Below the pieces are notes generated by a model. That model saw nothing but the letters and a program-made list of their open reading frames with translations. It was not told where the DNA came from and searched no databases. Shown one piece after another: positions 7,740-13,630 of a DNA stretch of 15,889 nucleotides (positions within the stretch are counted from its first letter, which is position 1; every line of letters begins with the position of its first letter). A program made the position numbers and the translations under genes. This DNA is from CAZPEV01 sp964585635 (GTDB taxonomy: Bacteria; Zixibacteria; MSB-5A5; GN15; JAAZOE01): assembly GCA_964585635.1 (NCBI GenBank), contig CAZPEV010000064.1:1-15889 (forward strand). The letters run 5' to 3'.

Positions 7740-8099
7740 CTATTTCGAGAATGGCTGAAGCAGGCCGAAGAGGTTGCCCTCGGGATCGGAGCAATAGGCA
7801 TGAAGCCCGATGCCCGGTATTTCATTGGGACCTTGAACCGTCTTGCCGCCGGCCTTTTCGACCCGGGCAAGTATTTCCGTCAGAGAATTCACGCCGATGG
7901 TATTTATTACCGCTTGAGGATAATGGCGGTGCATAATTCCACCATCGATGCCGGGGGTACCGGCGGGACCGGTCGTGACCAGCCAGTAGGGCAACTGACC
8001 GGGCCAGGCTGCGATCTCCCACCCCAGCACGGTGCGGTAGAAGTCGGCTGTCTTCTCCGGGTCTTCCGCGAGGATTTCAAAATGTACGGGTCGCATCAT
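7740..8099 (-). CDS. VOC family protein (glyoxalase/bleomycin-resistance-like)
   Basis: 119 aa, the usual length of a single-unit VOC protein. Seen: opening RPVHFEILAEDPEKTADFY with H6 and E8 as candidate metal-side residues, LGWEI, a central GIDGGIM, then NTIGVNSLTEILARVEKAGG starting the second beta-alpha-beta-beta-beta half, and the closing DPEGNLFGLLQP typical of this subfamily. AGGAGG lies six bases before the ATG at 8099; a second ATG follows immediately. Family knowledge: VOC proteins bind a divalent metal and include lyases, dioxygenases and drug-binding proteins; this subfamily has no single known substrate. It stands alone, converging on the protease-like gene and diverging from the DUF1761-like gene. 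Confidence 0.88.
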   Translation of the reverse strand: MMRPVHFEILAEDPEKTADFYRTVLGWEIAAWPGQLPYWLVTTGPAGTPGIDGGIMHRHYPQAVINTIGVNSLTEILARVEKAGGKTVQGPNEIPGIGLHAYCSDPEGNLFGLLQPFSK

Positions 8100-8196
8100 A
8101 CGTCGCCTCCTTGTTGATTAGGATACGTCCCATGATCACCTATTATTTGCAAAATCGGCCGACCCCGACCGTTTCTCTTTGGCGATGACTTTTCTA

Positions 8197-8226
8197 TTGA
8201 CACCCTGATATATTTTAACCTAGCCT
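8197..8226 (+). promoter_or_regulatory. Candidate promoter of the DUF1761-like gene
   Basis: Perfect -35 TTGACA at 8197-8202. The best -10 at normal distance is the poor TAGCCT (8221-8226, 18-nt spacer). A better-looking TATATT lies too close to the -35. Confidence 0.35.
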
Positions 8227-8267
8227 GCGGTGAAAATCGGACCAACGAAACGTGGAGGTATGTGCCA

Positions 8268-8678
8268 ATGAGTTCATCGGGCGTAAATTATTGGGCGGTT
8301 TTGGTCGGGGGAGGAGTCTATTTTCTCCTGGGAGCGCTCTGGTATTCCAAGGGCCTGTTCGGTAAGGTCTGGATGCAGGGTATCGGCAAGACCGAAGAAC
8401 AGATTAAGGCGGCGTTTAAACCGTGGAAACTTGTCTGGTCGTTCATCGGCTCGTTTTTTGCGGCCTACGGGATTGCCCGGTTGATGAGCTGGACATCGGG
8501 AATAACATTGCGCCACGGCATCAAGATTGGGCTTCTGGCCGGGGTATGCTTTATTCTCGCCCCCATGACGATCAATGATGCCATGGAGGGCAGGCCGATG
8601 AAGCTGACCGTGATCAATGTGCTGTACCACATGGGTGGACTTATCCTGATCGGGTTCATTCTCGGCGCCTGGAGATAG
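8268..8678 (+). CDS. DUF1761-like small integral membrane protein
   Basis: 136 aa from the ATG at 8268. This start was preferred over the GTG at 8262 because GGAGG at 8254-8258 is nine bases from the ATG but only three from the GTG. Seen: four hydrophobic segments at about residues 8-27, 52-72, 84-105 and 118-134. The first ends in the conserved-looking GALWYSKGLFGKVW, followed by a cytoplasmic-type stretch GKTEEQIK. This matches the DUF1761 family pattern (YxxGxxWYxxxxFGxxW, four TM helices). The molecular function of the family is unknown. It is a single gene with no close partner: the VOC gene is divergent and tex starts about 200 bp downstream. Confidence 0.8.
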   Translation: MSSSGVNYWAVLVGGGVYFLLGALWYSKGLFGKVWMQGIGKTEEQIKAAFKPWKLVWSFIGSFFAAYGIARLMSWTSGITLRHGIKIGLLAGVCFILAPMTINDAMEGRPMKLTVINVLYHMGGLILIGFILGAWR

Positions 8679-8750
8679 GGCTCGGCTGACCGCCAATCGT
8701 ATCGGTACGGGCAGGCAGGGTGCCGTGTCCGGAAAATCATCGCGTCTCTG

Positions 8751-8778
8751 GGCGGGGGTAAAGGGTTCCCGCCGCCGC
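8751..8778. repeat. Diverged relic of the H4 hairpin repeat
   Basis: The 19 nt at 8760-8778 are identical to 12176-12194, the loop and right arm of the H4 hairpin in the composite element. The left arm here is altered, leaving only a GGCGGG/CCCGCC stem (8751-8756 with 8768-8773). It lies about 70 bp after the DUF1761-like gene. Confidence 0.55.
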
Positions 8779-8883
8779 TCATGGGCAATCGTCGTTGCTT
8801 TTCCACTGAATCTGCCGCTTTCCTGTTTCGCTGCCGGCTCGTAGAGTGTATTATATCGGCAATGAATCGCCGGGGAGTATGGC

Positions 8884-11025
8884 ATGATTAATATCCATAT
8901 CCGCAAGATCGCCGGAGAGTTGAAGATTCACACCGGGCAGGTGACCGCCACGGTCCAGCTTCTCGACGAGGGGGCCACGGTGCCGTTTATCGCCCGGTAT
9001 CGCAAAGAAGCGACCGGCAGCCTGGATGAGGTCCAGATCACCGCCGTCCGTGACCGGATCGGCCAGTTGCGGGAACTGGACAAGCGGCGCGAGGCGATTT
9101 TGAAGTCGCTGGAAGAACGGGGGCTTCTCACCGACGAGCTGAAGGTGAAGATCGAGGCGGCCGAGACGATGGCGGTGCTGGAGGATATTTATCTGCCGTT
9201 CCGTCCCAAGCGGCGCACGCGGGCGACGATCGCCAAGGAACGAGGTCTGGAGCCATTGGCGGAGCTTCTCTTTACGCAGGATGATATCGACATTCTGAAA
9301 GCGGCCGAACCGTTTGTCGATCCCGAAAAGGAGGTGCCGGATATCGAGGCGGCGCTGGCCGGGGCGCGGGATATCATCGCCGAATGGGCCAGCGAGGATG
9401 CTGACGTCCGCGCCCGGATGCGAACCCTGTTCGCCGAGCAGGGAGTCATCTATTCGCGGGTGATTGCGGGGAAGGAAGCCGAGGGGGCGAAGTTCACCGA
9501 CTATTTCGAATGGCACGAGCCGTTGGCCAAGGCGCCCTCGCATCGGGTGCTGGCGATGCGTCGCGGCGAGACGGAGGGCATTCTCGCGCTTGGCGTTGCC
9601 GTCCCGGAAGAGACGGCGCTGATGATTCTGGAAGACAGTTTCGTCATCTCCCACAACGCCGCGTCGGAGCAGGTGCGGCTGGCAGTCGCTGACGGCTACC
9701 AGCGGTTGTTGGCGCCATCGATGGAGACGGAGATCCGGGCCGATTCGCGCCAGCGCGCCGACGAGGTGGCCATCAAGGTTTTCGCCGATAACCTGCGGGA
9801 GTTGCTGATGTCGCCGCCGCTGGGCCAGAAGACGATCTTGGCGATCGATCCCGGGTATCGCACCGGATGCAAGGTGGTCTGCCTGGATCGTCAGGGGAAG
9901 CTGCTGCATAACACCACGATCTATCCCCATGATGATGACGACAAGCGCAGCGATGCGAAAAAAGCGGTCAAGGATCTGTGCAAGCGGTTCAAGATCGAGG
10001 TGATTGCGATCGGCAACGGCACGGCGGGACGGGAGACGGAAGCGTTTGTCAGTGACATGAATCTGGTCACCGATATTCTGATCGAGATGGTCAACGAATC
10101 GGGGGCGTCGGTGTATTCGGCGTCGGAGGTGGCGCGGGAGGAATTTCCCGATCATGATGTCACCGTGCGGGGGGCGGTGTCGATCGGGCGGCGGTTGATG
10201 GACCCGTTGGCGGAGCTGGTCAAGATCGAACCGAAGGCGATCGGTGTCGGCCAGTACCAGCATGATGTCGACCAGGCGGCACTCAAGCAGGCGCTGGATG
10301 ATACCGTTGTCAGTTGTGTGAACGCCGTGGGGGTTGAGGTCAACACCGCCAGCAAGGAGCTTTTGACCTATGTGTCGGGTTTGGGTCCGGCCTTGGCGAA
10401 GAATATCATCGCCTTCCGCAACGAGCAGGGGCCGTTTCGTTCGCGCCAGGAGTTCCGCAAGGTGCCGAGGCTGGGGCCGAAAGCGTTCGAGCAGGCGGCC
10501 GGTTTCTTGCGGATCGCCGACGCCAAGAATCCGCTCGATCGCAGCGCGGTGCATCCGGAAAGTTACCATGTGGTCGAGAAGATGGCCGCCGATCTGGGAG
10601 GCACGGTCGCCGACCTGATGGCTGATAACAGCCTGCGGCAGAAAATCAAGCTGCAGGACTATGTGGCAGGGCCGGTGGGATTGCCGACCTTGCAGGATAT
10701 CATGGTGGAGTTGGCCCGTCCGGGACGGGACCCGCGCCCGAAGTATGAGCCGTTTCATTTTGATGATTCGGTGCACGCGCTGGAGGATGTTCGGGCGGGG
10801 ATGCGCCTGCCGGGGATTGTGACCAATGTCACGGCGTTTGGGGCGTTTGTCGATATAGGGGTGCATCAGGACGGGTTGGTGCATCTGAGCCAACTGGCGG
10901 ACAAGTATGTGAAGAACGCCTCGGAGGTGGCGAAGGTGCAGCAGCGCGTGATGGTGACGGTGCTGGATGTCGACTTGGAACGCAAGCGGATATCGCTGTC
11001 GATGAGGAGCAAGCCGCGTACGTAA
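8884..11025 (+). CDS. tex: Tex family transcription accessory / RNA-binding protein
   Basis: 713 aa. Seen: Tex N-terminal region (about 1-190, with GATVPFIARYRKEATGSLDE and VLEDIYLPFRPKRRTRATIA, both highly conserved in Tex), a YqgF/RNase H-like domain from about 318 (ILAIDPGYRTGCK, D322), helix-hairpin-helix motifs at about 485-560 (ELLTYVSGLGPALAKNI, then VPRLGPKAFEQAAGFLRI), and a C-terminal S1 RNA-binding domain at about 639-709 (GIVTNVTAFGAFVDIGVHQDGLVHLSQL). GGGGAG lies six bases before the ATG at 8884. Family knowledge: Tex binds nucleic acid and influences transcription; it is not usually essential. It is complete, of normal length and apparently monocistronic. A possible -10 TATTAT at 8849-8854 lacks a good -35. 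A hairpin repeat 41 bp downstream may define the 3' end. Confidence 0.96.
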   Translation: MINIHIRKIAGELKIHTGQVTATVQLLDEGATVPFIARYRKEATGSLDEVQITAVRDRIGQLRELDKRREAILKSLEERGLLTDELKVKIEAAETMAVLEDIYLPFRPKRRTRATIAKERGLEPLAELLFTQDDIDILKAAEPFVDPEKEVPDIEAALAGARDIIAEWASEDADVRARMRTLFAEQGVIYSRVIAGKEAEGAKFTDYFEWHEPLAKAPSHRVLAMRRGETEGILALGVAVPEETALMILEDSFVISHNAASEQVRLAVADGYQRLLAPSMETEIRADSRQRADEVAIKVFADNLRELLMSPPLGQKTILAIDPGYRTGCKVVCLDRQGKLLHNTTIYPHDDDDKRSDAKKAVKDLCKRFKIEVIAIGNGTAGRETEAFVSDMNLVTDILIEMVNESGASVYSASEVAREEFPDHDVTVRGAVSIGRRLMDPLAELVKIEPKAIGVGQYQHDVDQAALKQALDDTVVSCVNAVGVEVNTASKELLTYVSGLGPALAKNIIAFRNEQGPFRSRQEFRKVPRLGPKAFEQAAGFLRIADAKNPLDRSAVHPESYHVVEKMAADLGGTVADLMADNSLRQKIKLQDYVAGPVGLPTLQDIMVELARPGRDPRPKYEPFHFDDSVHALEDVRAGMRLPGIVTNVTAFGAFVDIGVHQDGLVHLSQLADKYVKNASEVAKVQQRVMVTVLDVDLERKRISLSMRSKPRT

Positions 11026-11065
11026 TATTTTTTGACGAGCGAGAGAGTTCTCCCCCTGAATGAAA

Positions 11066-11091
11066 CACCCCCAAGCCGTAGCTTGGGGGTG
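11066..11091. repeat. H1 palindromic repeat, copy A
   Basis: Perfect 11-bp arms CACCCCCAAGC and GCTTGGGGGTG around the loop CGTA, followed by GCACCCG. The 30 nt to its left match the left flank of copy B (GAGTTyTCCCsCTGAATsAAA). It sits 41 bp after the tex stop. Confidence 0.9.
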
Positions 11092-11162
11092 GCACCCGCG
11101 CCAAGCACAAGACTGTAAGAAAGTCAAATCGATGGAAGTTTCATATCGACTGACGCTGGAAT

Positions 11163-11231
11163 TTGATGCAAAATTTCGTTGGACTATTATGGCAGTCTTG
11201 GGCTTGCCGGAAATTGGGTCCGATTGCTCAT
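11163..11231 (+). repeat. 69-nt dispersed repeat, copy 2
   Basis: Aligns without gaps to the minus strand of positions 69-1: 50 of 69 positions are identical, counted by hand. The first 22 nt differ at one base (TTGATGCAAAA..TTCGTTGGAC) and the right part shares AATTGGGT. Confidence 0.7.
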
Positions 11232-11303
11232 TTCTTTGACTTTTGTAGTTCGGTCGACCGTGTTGATCGTGATCTGGCAGGGTTGTTTGGCCCCGGATTG
11301 ACT

Positions 11304-11419
11304 GTTTCCGGCAGGCATGATCATAGCCGCTGGTGAAGGTACCCATATATATAAGGGCGGCGTAGCGATCACCATCGATTCTGTGGTGAAATTGAGATCA
11401 AGCGATAAGCGGCCGCCCG
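11304..11419 (+). repeat. 116-bp direct repeat R116, copy 1
   Basis: Gap-free match to 11580-11695 with 8 differences in 116 nt. It contains the AT-rich block CCCATATATATAAGGG and the palindrome ATGATCAT. Confidence 0.92.
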
Positions 11420-11503
11420 CCGCCGGACCATCCGGCAATCGCCGAACGCCGGGTCTGAAGACCGCGGGTCACCCGCGAGAAAGAGTTTTCCCGCTGAATC
11501 AAA

Positions 11504-11529
11504 CACCCCCAAGCCGCAGCTTGGGGGTG
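11504..11529. repeat. H1 palindromic repeat, copy B
   Basis: Arms CACCCCCAAGC and GCTTGGGGGTG around CGCA, followed by CCACCCG. Its left flank resembles that of copy A. Its right tail (to about 11568, including ATCATGATG and TATTGATTGG) resembles copies C and D. Confidence 0.9.
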
Positions 11530-11579
11530 CCACCCGAATCATGATGCTGGTATTGATTGGAGTGCGCCAGGCGCGCACA

Positions 11580-11695
11580 GTTTCCGGCAGGCATGATCAT
11601 AGCCTCTGGTGAAGGCACCCATATATATATGGGCAGCGTAGCGATCACCATCGGTTCTGTGGGGAAATTGGGATCAAGCGATAAACGGCCGCCCG
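11580..11695 (+). repeat. 116-bp direct repeat R116, copy 2
   Basis: Second copy, 276 bp after the first. Here the AT block is a perfect 16-nt palindrome, CCCATATATATATGGG. The copy runs directly into hairpin H2. Confidence 0.92.
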
Positions 11696-11730
11696 ACAAG
11701 AAACCCACCATGAATGGTGGGCCACCCGCC
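11694..11730. repeat. H2 palindromic repeat, copy 1
   Basis: Arms CCCACCA and TGGTGGG around TGAA, preceded by CGACAAGAAA and followed by CCACCCGCC. 36 of 37 nt are identical to 12222-12258. The dockerin gene fragment begins immediately after it. Confidence 0.9.
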
Positions 11731-11732
11731 AG

Positions 11733-11975
11733 GAGGATGGCAATGGAAATGGCATTGGCGATGCGTGCGATTTTATCTGCGGCGATGCAAATGGCGATAG
11801 GACGATTAATGTAGGTGACGCGGTCCATATAATCAATTACATTTTTAAGAGCGGTCCAGCACCCTGGCCATTGGTTGCCGGTGATGCCAACTGCGACGGT
11901 GCCCGCAATGTCGGTGACGCGGTTTTTGTGATCAATTACATCTTCAAGGGGGGACCGGCGCCCTGCTGCCCATAG
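11733..11975 (+). pseudogene. Orphan 3' end of a secreted dockerin protein gene
   Basis: This frame encodes a thrombospondin type 3-like Ca motif (EDGNGNGIGDACD) and then the complete 65-residue dockerin-like module (starts CGDANGDRTINVGD, ends GPAPCCP, stop TAG at 11973-11975). Upstream the homology stops at hairpin H2 (11694-11730). The frame is closed by TAA at 11682-11684, and no usable start codon or ribosome binding site lies between. The three intact dockerin genes of the window encode 400-730 residues before this tail, so the 5' part is missing. It is on the opposite strand to those genes. The half-repeat GDANCDGARNVGDAV is identical in protein sequence to the tail of the VCBS protein. 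Most likely a remnant left after recombination at the repeats. An open frame in another phase (11557-11814) is a shadow. Confidence 0.85.
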
Positions 11976-11998
11976 CGTATTAGAGTTGTTGAATCAAA

Positions 11999-12197
11999 CA
12001 CCTCCAAGCCGCAGCTTGGGGGTGGCACCCGCGTCATGATTATGGCATTGATTGGCGTGCACCGGGTTTCCACCTATAGACGGGCAGGGCAATGCTCTTC
12101 GGGCGAGCAGCCGCTCGCCCCTACAACTCGAGGTAAGGGAAAATCCGGTAAGTCACGGCAAGGCTTTGCGGCGGGAAAGGGTTCCCGCCGCCGCGCC
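11999..12197 (+). repeat. Composite repeat element, copy C (H1 + tail + H3 + H4)
   Basis: About 195 nt matching 13199-13394 in the same orientation. Order: hairpin H1 (11999-12024, one T-G wobble), a tail with ATGGCATTGATTG, hairpin H3 (12101-12120, arms GGGCGAGC and GCTCGCCC), a segment with GGAAAATCCGG, and hairpin H4 (12168-12191, perfect 10-bp arms GCGGCGGGAA and TTCCCGCCGC). The 66 nt from 12091 differ from copy D at three positions. It starts 23 bp after the dockerin remnant and fills most of the gene-free stretch 11976-12279. Confidence 0.9.
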
Positions 12198-12215
12198 AAA
12201 TGGTGGGCCACCCGC
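12198..12215. repeat. Half copy of H2 (right arm and tail only)
   Basis: 18 nt identical to 12240-12257, the right half of the next H2 copy. The left arm is absent, and the half copy joins directly to the end of composite element C. Confidence 0.75.
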
Positions 12216-12221
12216 GCCCGT

Positions 12222-12258
12222 CGACAAGAAACCCACCATAAATGGTGGGCCACCCGCC
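12222..12258. repeat. H2 palindromic repeat, copy 2; possible terminator of the SDR gene
   Basis: Same 37-nt unit as 11694-11730 with one change (loop TAAA). On the minus strand the stem CCCACCA/TGGTGGG is followed by TTTCTTG. It lies just downstream of the SDR stop, so it could serve as a Rho-independent terminator. Confidence 0.8.
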
Positions 12259-12279
12259 AAGTAGCCCTCAATTCAATCG

Positions 12280-13062
12280 TTAATCTCTTCGCAACATGGT
12301 TCTTTCGAAGGCGTCGATATCTTCGCGGTATCGGCGAGCGATTTCCGGGGAGGCGGGATTGGTGTAGATTTCTGATTTCGGCTGCTTCAATAGCGATGCG
12401 ACTACTGCAGCCACTTCCTCGGGAGTCTGCGCATTCATGGGACTGCCGGCGCCGGCCGGCCATGGTTGGGGCGGGGCGCCAAGCGCATTCTTGGCGAAAT
12501 CGGTCAACACCGTGGCGGGCATGACCAGGGACACATGAATATGGGGATACTTTTCCCGCAGATCCATGCGCAGGTTGGCGGTCAGCACGTTGAGGGCGGC
12601 TTTGGCGGCGCTGTAGATTGACCGGGAGGTAACAAGCGGCACCCGTCCCAAAAATGACGATATATTGATAAGATGCCCATGACCCTGCTGCTGGAAGTAC
12701 GGCACGATCACCTGCATCCCATAGAGGGCTGATTTCAGATTGACGGCGATGATCTGGTCGACGACGTCGTCGGTCAATTGCAGCACCGGCCGGGCGATTC
12801 CCCGACCGGCATTATTGATCCAGGCATCGATTTGCCCGAATGTCTCCAGCGCCACGTCTTTCAGGCGGCGCACGTCGGCGCGACGGGTGACATCGGCTGT
12901 GACCGCAACGGCGCCTTGTCCCACCTGGCGGGCGACTTCTTTAAGCTCGGTTTCACGTCGGGCGGCCAGGACCAGGTGATAGCCCTGAGTTCCGAGCAGC
13001 CTGGCCAGGGCCGCGCCGATTCCGCCGCTGGCCCCTGTGATCACGACGACTTTTTTATCCAT
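12280..13062 (-). CDS. Short-chain dehydrogenase/reductase (classical SDR)
   Basis: 260 aa from the ATG at 13062, chosen over an upstream TTG at 13086 because GAGGAG precedes this ATG. Seen: cofactor motif TGASGGIG (9-16), an Arg pair after beta-2 (AARRETEL) suggesting NADPH preference, NNAG at 83-86, N108, ISS at 134-136 and the catalytic YSAAK (Y150, K154), followed by MPATVLTDF. The length and motif order are those of classical Rossmann-fold SDR oxidoreductases. The Ser to Tyr spacing is one residue longer than usual. The substrate cannot be read from the sequence. The gene is isolated and bracketed by two direct copies of a 195-bp repeat element; its 3' end is followed by hairpin H2. Confidence 0.92.
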   Translation of the reverse strand: MDKKVVVITGASGGIGAALARLLGTQGYHLVLAARRETELKEVARQVGQGAVAVTADVTRRADVRRLKDVALETFGQIDAWINNAGRGIARPVLQLTDDVVDQIIAVNLKSALYGMQVIVPYFQQQGHGHLINISSFLGRVPLVTSRSIYSAAKAALNVLTANLRMDLREKYPHIHVSLVMPATVLTDFAKNALGAPPQPWPAGAGSPMNAQTPEEVAAVVASLLKQPKSEIYTNPASPEIARRYREDIDAFERTMLRRD

Positions 13063-13090
13063 GACTCCTCGCTGGTTGTGGGTCAACTTT

Positions 13091-13119
13091 ACTATATACG
13101 GAACTATTCTTTATGTGGA
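13091..13119 (-). promoter_or_regulatory. Probable promoter of the SDR gene
   Basis: Read on the minus strand: TCCACA (13119-13114, 4/6 match to the -35 consensus), a 17-nt spacer and TATAGT (13096-13091, 5/6 match to -10). The predicted leader is about 22 nt. Confidence 0.55.
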
Positions 13120-13198
13120 GGGCCGAAAAAGGATTTGGTGCGATTCTTGGATTTAGATGATAAACCGGAATCAGGGTGACGATTCGATAATATCAAGC

Positions 13199-13394
13199 CA
13201 CCCCCAAGCCGCAGCTTGGGGGTGGCACACGAATTATAATGATGGCATTGATTGACGTGAACCCGGTGTCCACCTTAGATGGGCAGGGCAATGCTCTTCG
13301 GGCGAGCAGCCGCTCGCCCCTACAACTTGAGGTAAAGGAAAATCCGGCAAGTCACAGGGTGTCCCTGCGGCGGGAAGGGGTCCCATTACCGCGT
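13199..13394 (+). repeat. Composite repeat element, copy D (H1 + tail + H3 + degraded H4)
   Basis: Direct copy of 11999-12197. H1 is at 13199-13224 and H3 at 13300-13319, both perfect. The right arm of H4 is decayed here (TCCCATTACCGCG in place of TTCCCGCCGCCGCG). It ends in GTCAAA and runs directly into H1 copy E. Confidence 0.9.
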
Positions 13395-13399
13395 CAAAA

Positions 13400-13425
13400 C
13401 ACCTCCAAGCCGCAGCTTGGGGGTG
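13400..13425. repeat. H1 palindromic repeat, copy E
   Basis: Arms CACCTCCAAGC and GCTTGGGGGTG (one T-G wobble) around CGCA, followed by GCACCCG. It is the last of the five H1 copies and lacks the long tail of copies B to D. Confidence 0.9.
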
Positions 13426-13437
13426 GCACCCGATGGG

Positions 13438-13513
13438 TTGAAAAGGTCCCCTGCCGTCTTTGCGAGAAGCCTGCCGCGGCGGGCGCCTCGCAATGACGAG
13501 GTGGACTTTTAAC
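13438..13513. repeat. Inverted-repeat element H5 (CGTC-TTGCGAG type)
   Basis: Inner arms CGTCTTTGCGAG (13455 on) and CTCGCAATGACG (to 13498) pair with one mismatch. Outer flanks TTGAAAAGGTCC and GGACTTTTAAC are also roughly complementary. From general knowledge, GTCATTGCGAG-type dispersed repeats occur in intergenic regions of many unrelated bacteria. Confidence 0.65.
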
Positions 13514-13592
13514 ACTCCCAAAGGAAACCGGCCCACCCCTGACTGTCCGTATCGTATCATAAATGGTGTGTGATAAAGCCGTCGATTTGGGA

Positions 13593-13620
13593 TTGACAAA
13601 TCTCCGAATAACGATAGATT
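13593..13620 (+). promoter_or_regulatory. Promoter of the GAF-SpoIIE phosphatase gene, close to the start codon
   Basis: Perfect -35 TTGACA (13593-13598), 16-nt spacer, -10 TAGATT (13615-13620, 4/6). The -10 ends only 10 nt before the ATG at 13631, so the transcript would begin at or just before the start codon. Confidence 0.55.
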
Positions 13621-13630
13621 CTCAACAACA

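Larger units (their letters stand above)
11026..11732. other. Repeat-dense, gene-poor region downstream of tex
   Basis: About 700 bp with no credible gene. From left to right: hairpin H1 copy A, the 69-nt dispersed repeat, the 116-bp repeat copy 1, small palindromes around 11450-11476 (CGCGGGT-C-ACCCGCG), H1 copy B, the 116-bp repeat copy 2 and hairpin H2 copy 1, which abuts a broken dockerin gene. Short open frames here (for example 35 codons at 11132-11239) lack ribosome binding sites and coincide with repeats. Confidence 0.7.
13063..13630. other. Repeat-rich region between the SDR and phosphatase genes
   Basis: 568 bp without a credible gene. It holds the SDR promoter, composite element copy D, H1 copy E, an inverted-repeat element of the CGTCxTTGCGAG type (13438-13513) and the promoter of the phosphatase gene. 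The long minus-strand open frame 13234-13779 runs through the repeats and overlaps the phosphatase start; I regard it as a shadow. Confidence 0.65.

Noticed and set aside
6433..7794. 453-codon minus-strand open frame opposite the protease-like gene
   Set aside because: It has Arg/His/Pro-rich shadow composition and covers the real coding motifs of the plus strand.
11132..11239. 35-codon open frame after tex
   Set aside because: There is no Shine-Dalgarno sequence and it overlaps the 69-nt dispersed repeat; the other copy does not preserve the frame start.
8851..11346. 831-codon minus-strand open frame opposite tex
   Set aside because: It is rich in Arg, His and Gln with no domain pattern, and fully antisense to a clearly conserved tex gene; a GC-skew shadow.
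11304..11695. Classical insertion sequence or MITE with terminal inverted repeats formed by the 116-bp unit
   Set aside because: I could not find terminal inverted repeats or target duplications at its ends, and no transposase frame is present.
11317..11814. Two similar open frames (starting MIIAAGEG and MIIASGEG) as a duplicated small gene
   Set aside because: They arise from the 116-bp repeat. Six of eight differences are non-synonymous, the frames run out into unrelated sequence, and no good ribosome binding site is present.
11066..13425. CRISPR array made of the repeated hairpins
   Set aside because: Copies are irregularly spaced (about 200 to 1200 bp), flanks are themselves repeats, and there are no uniform spacers or cas genes.
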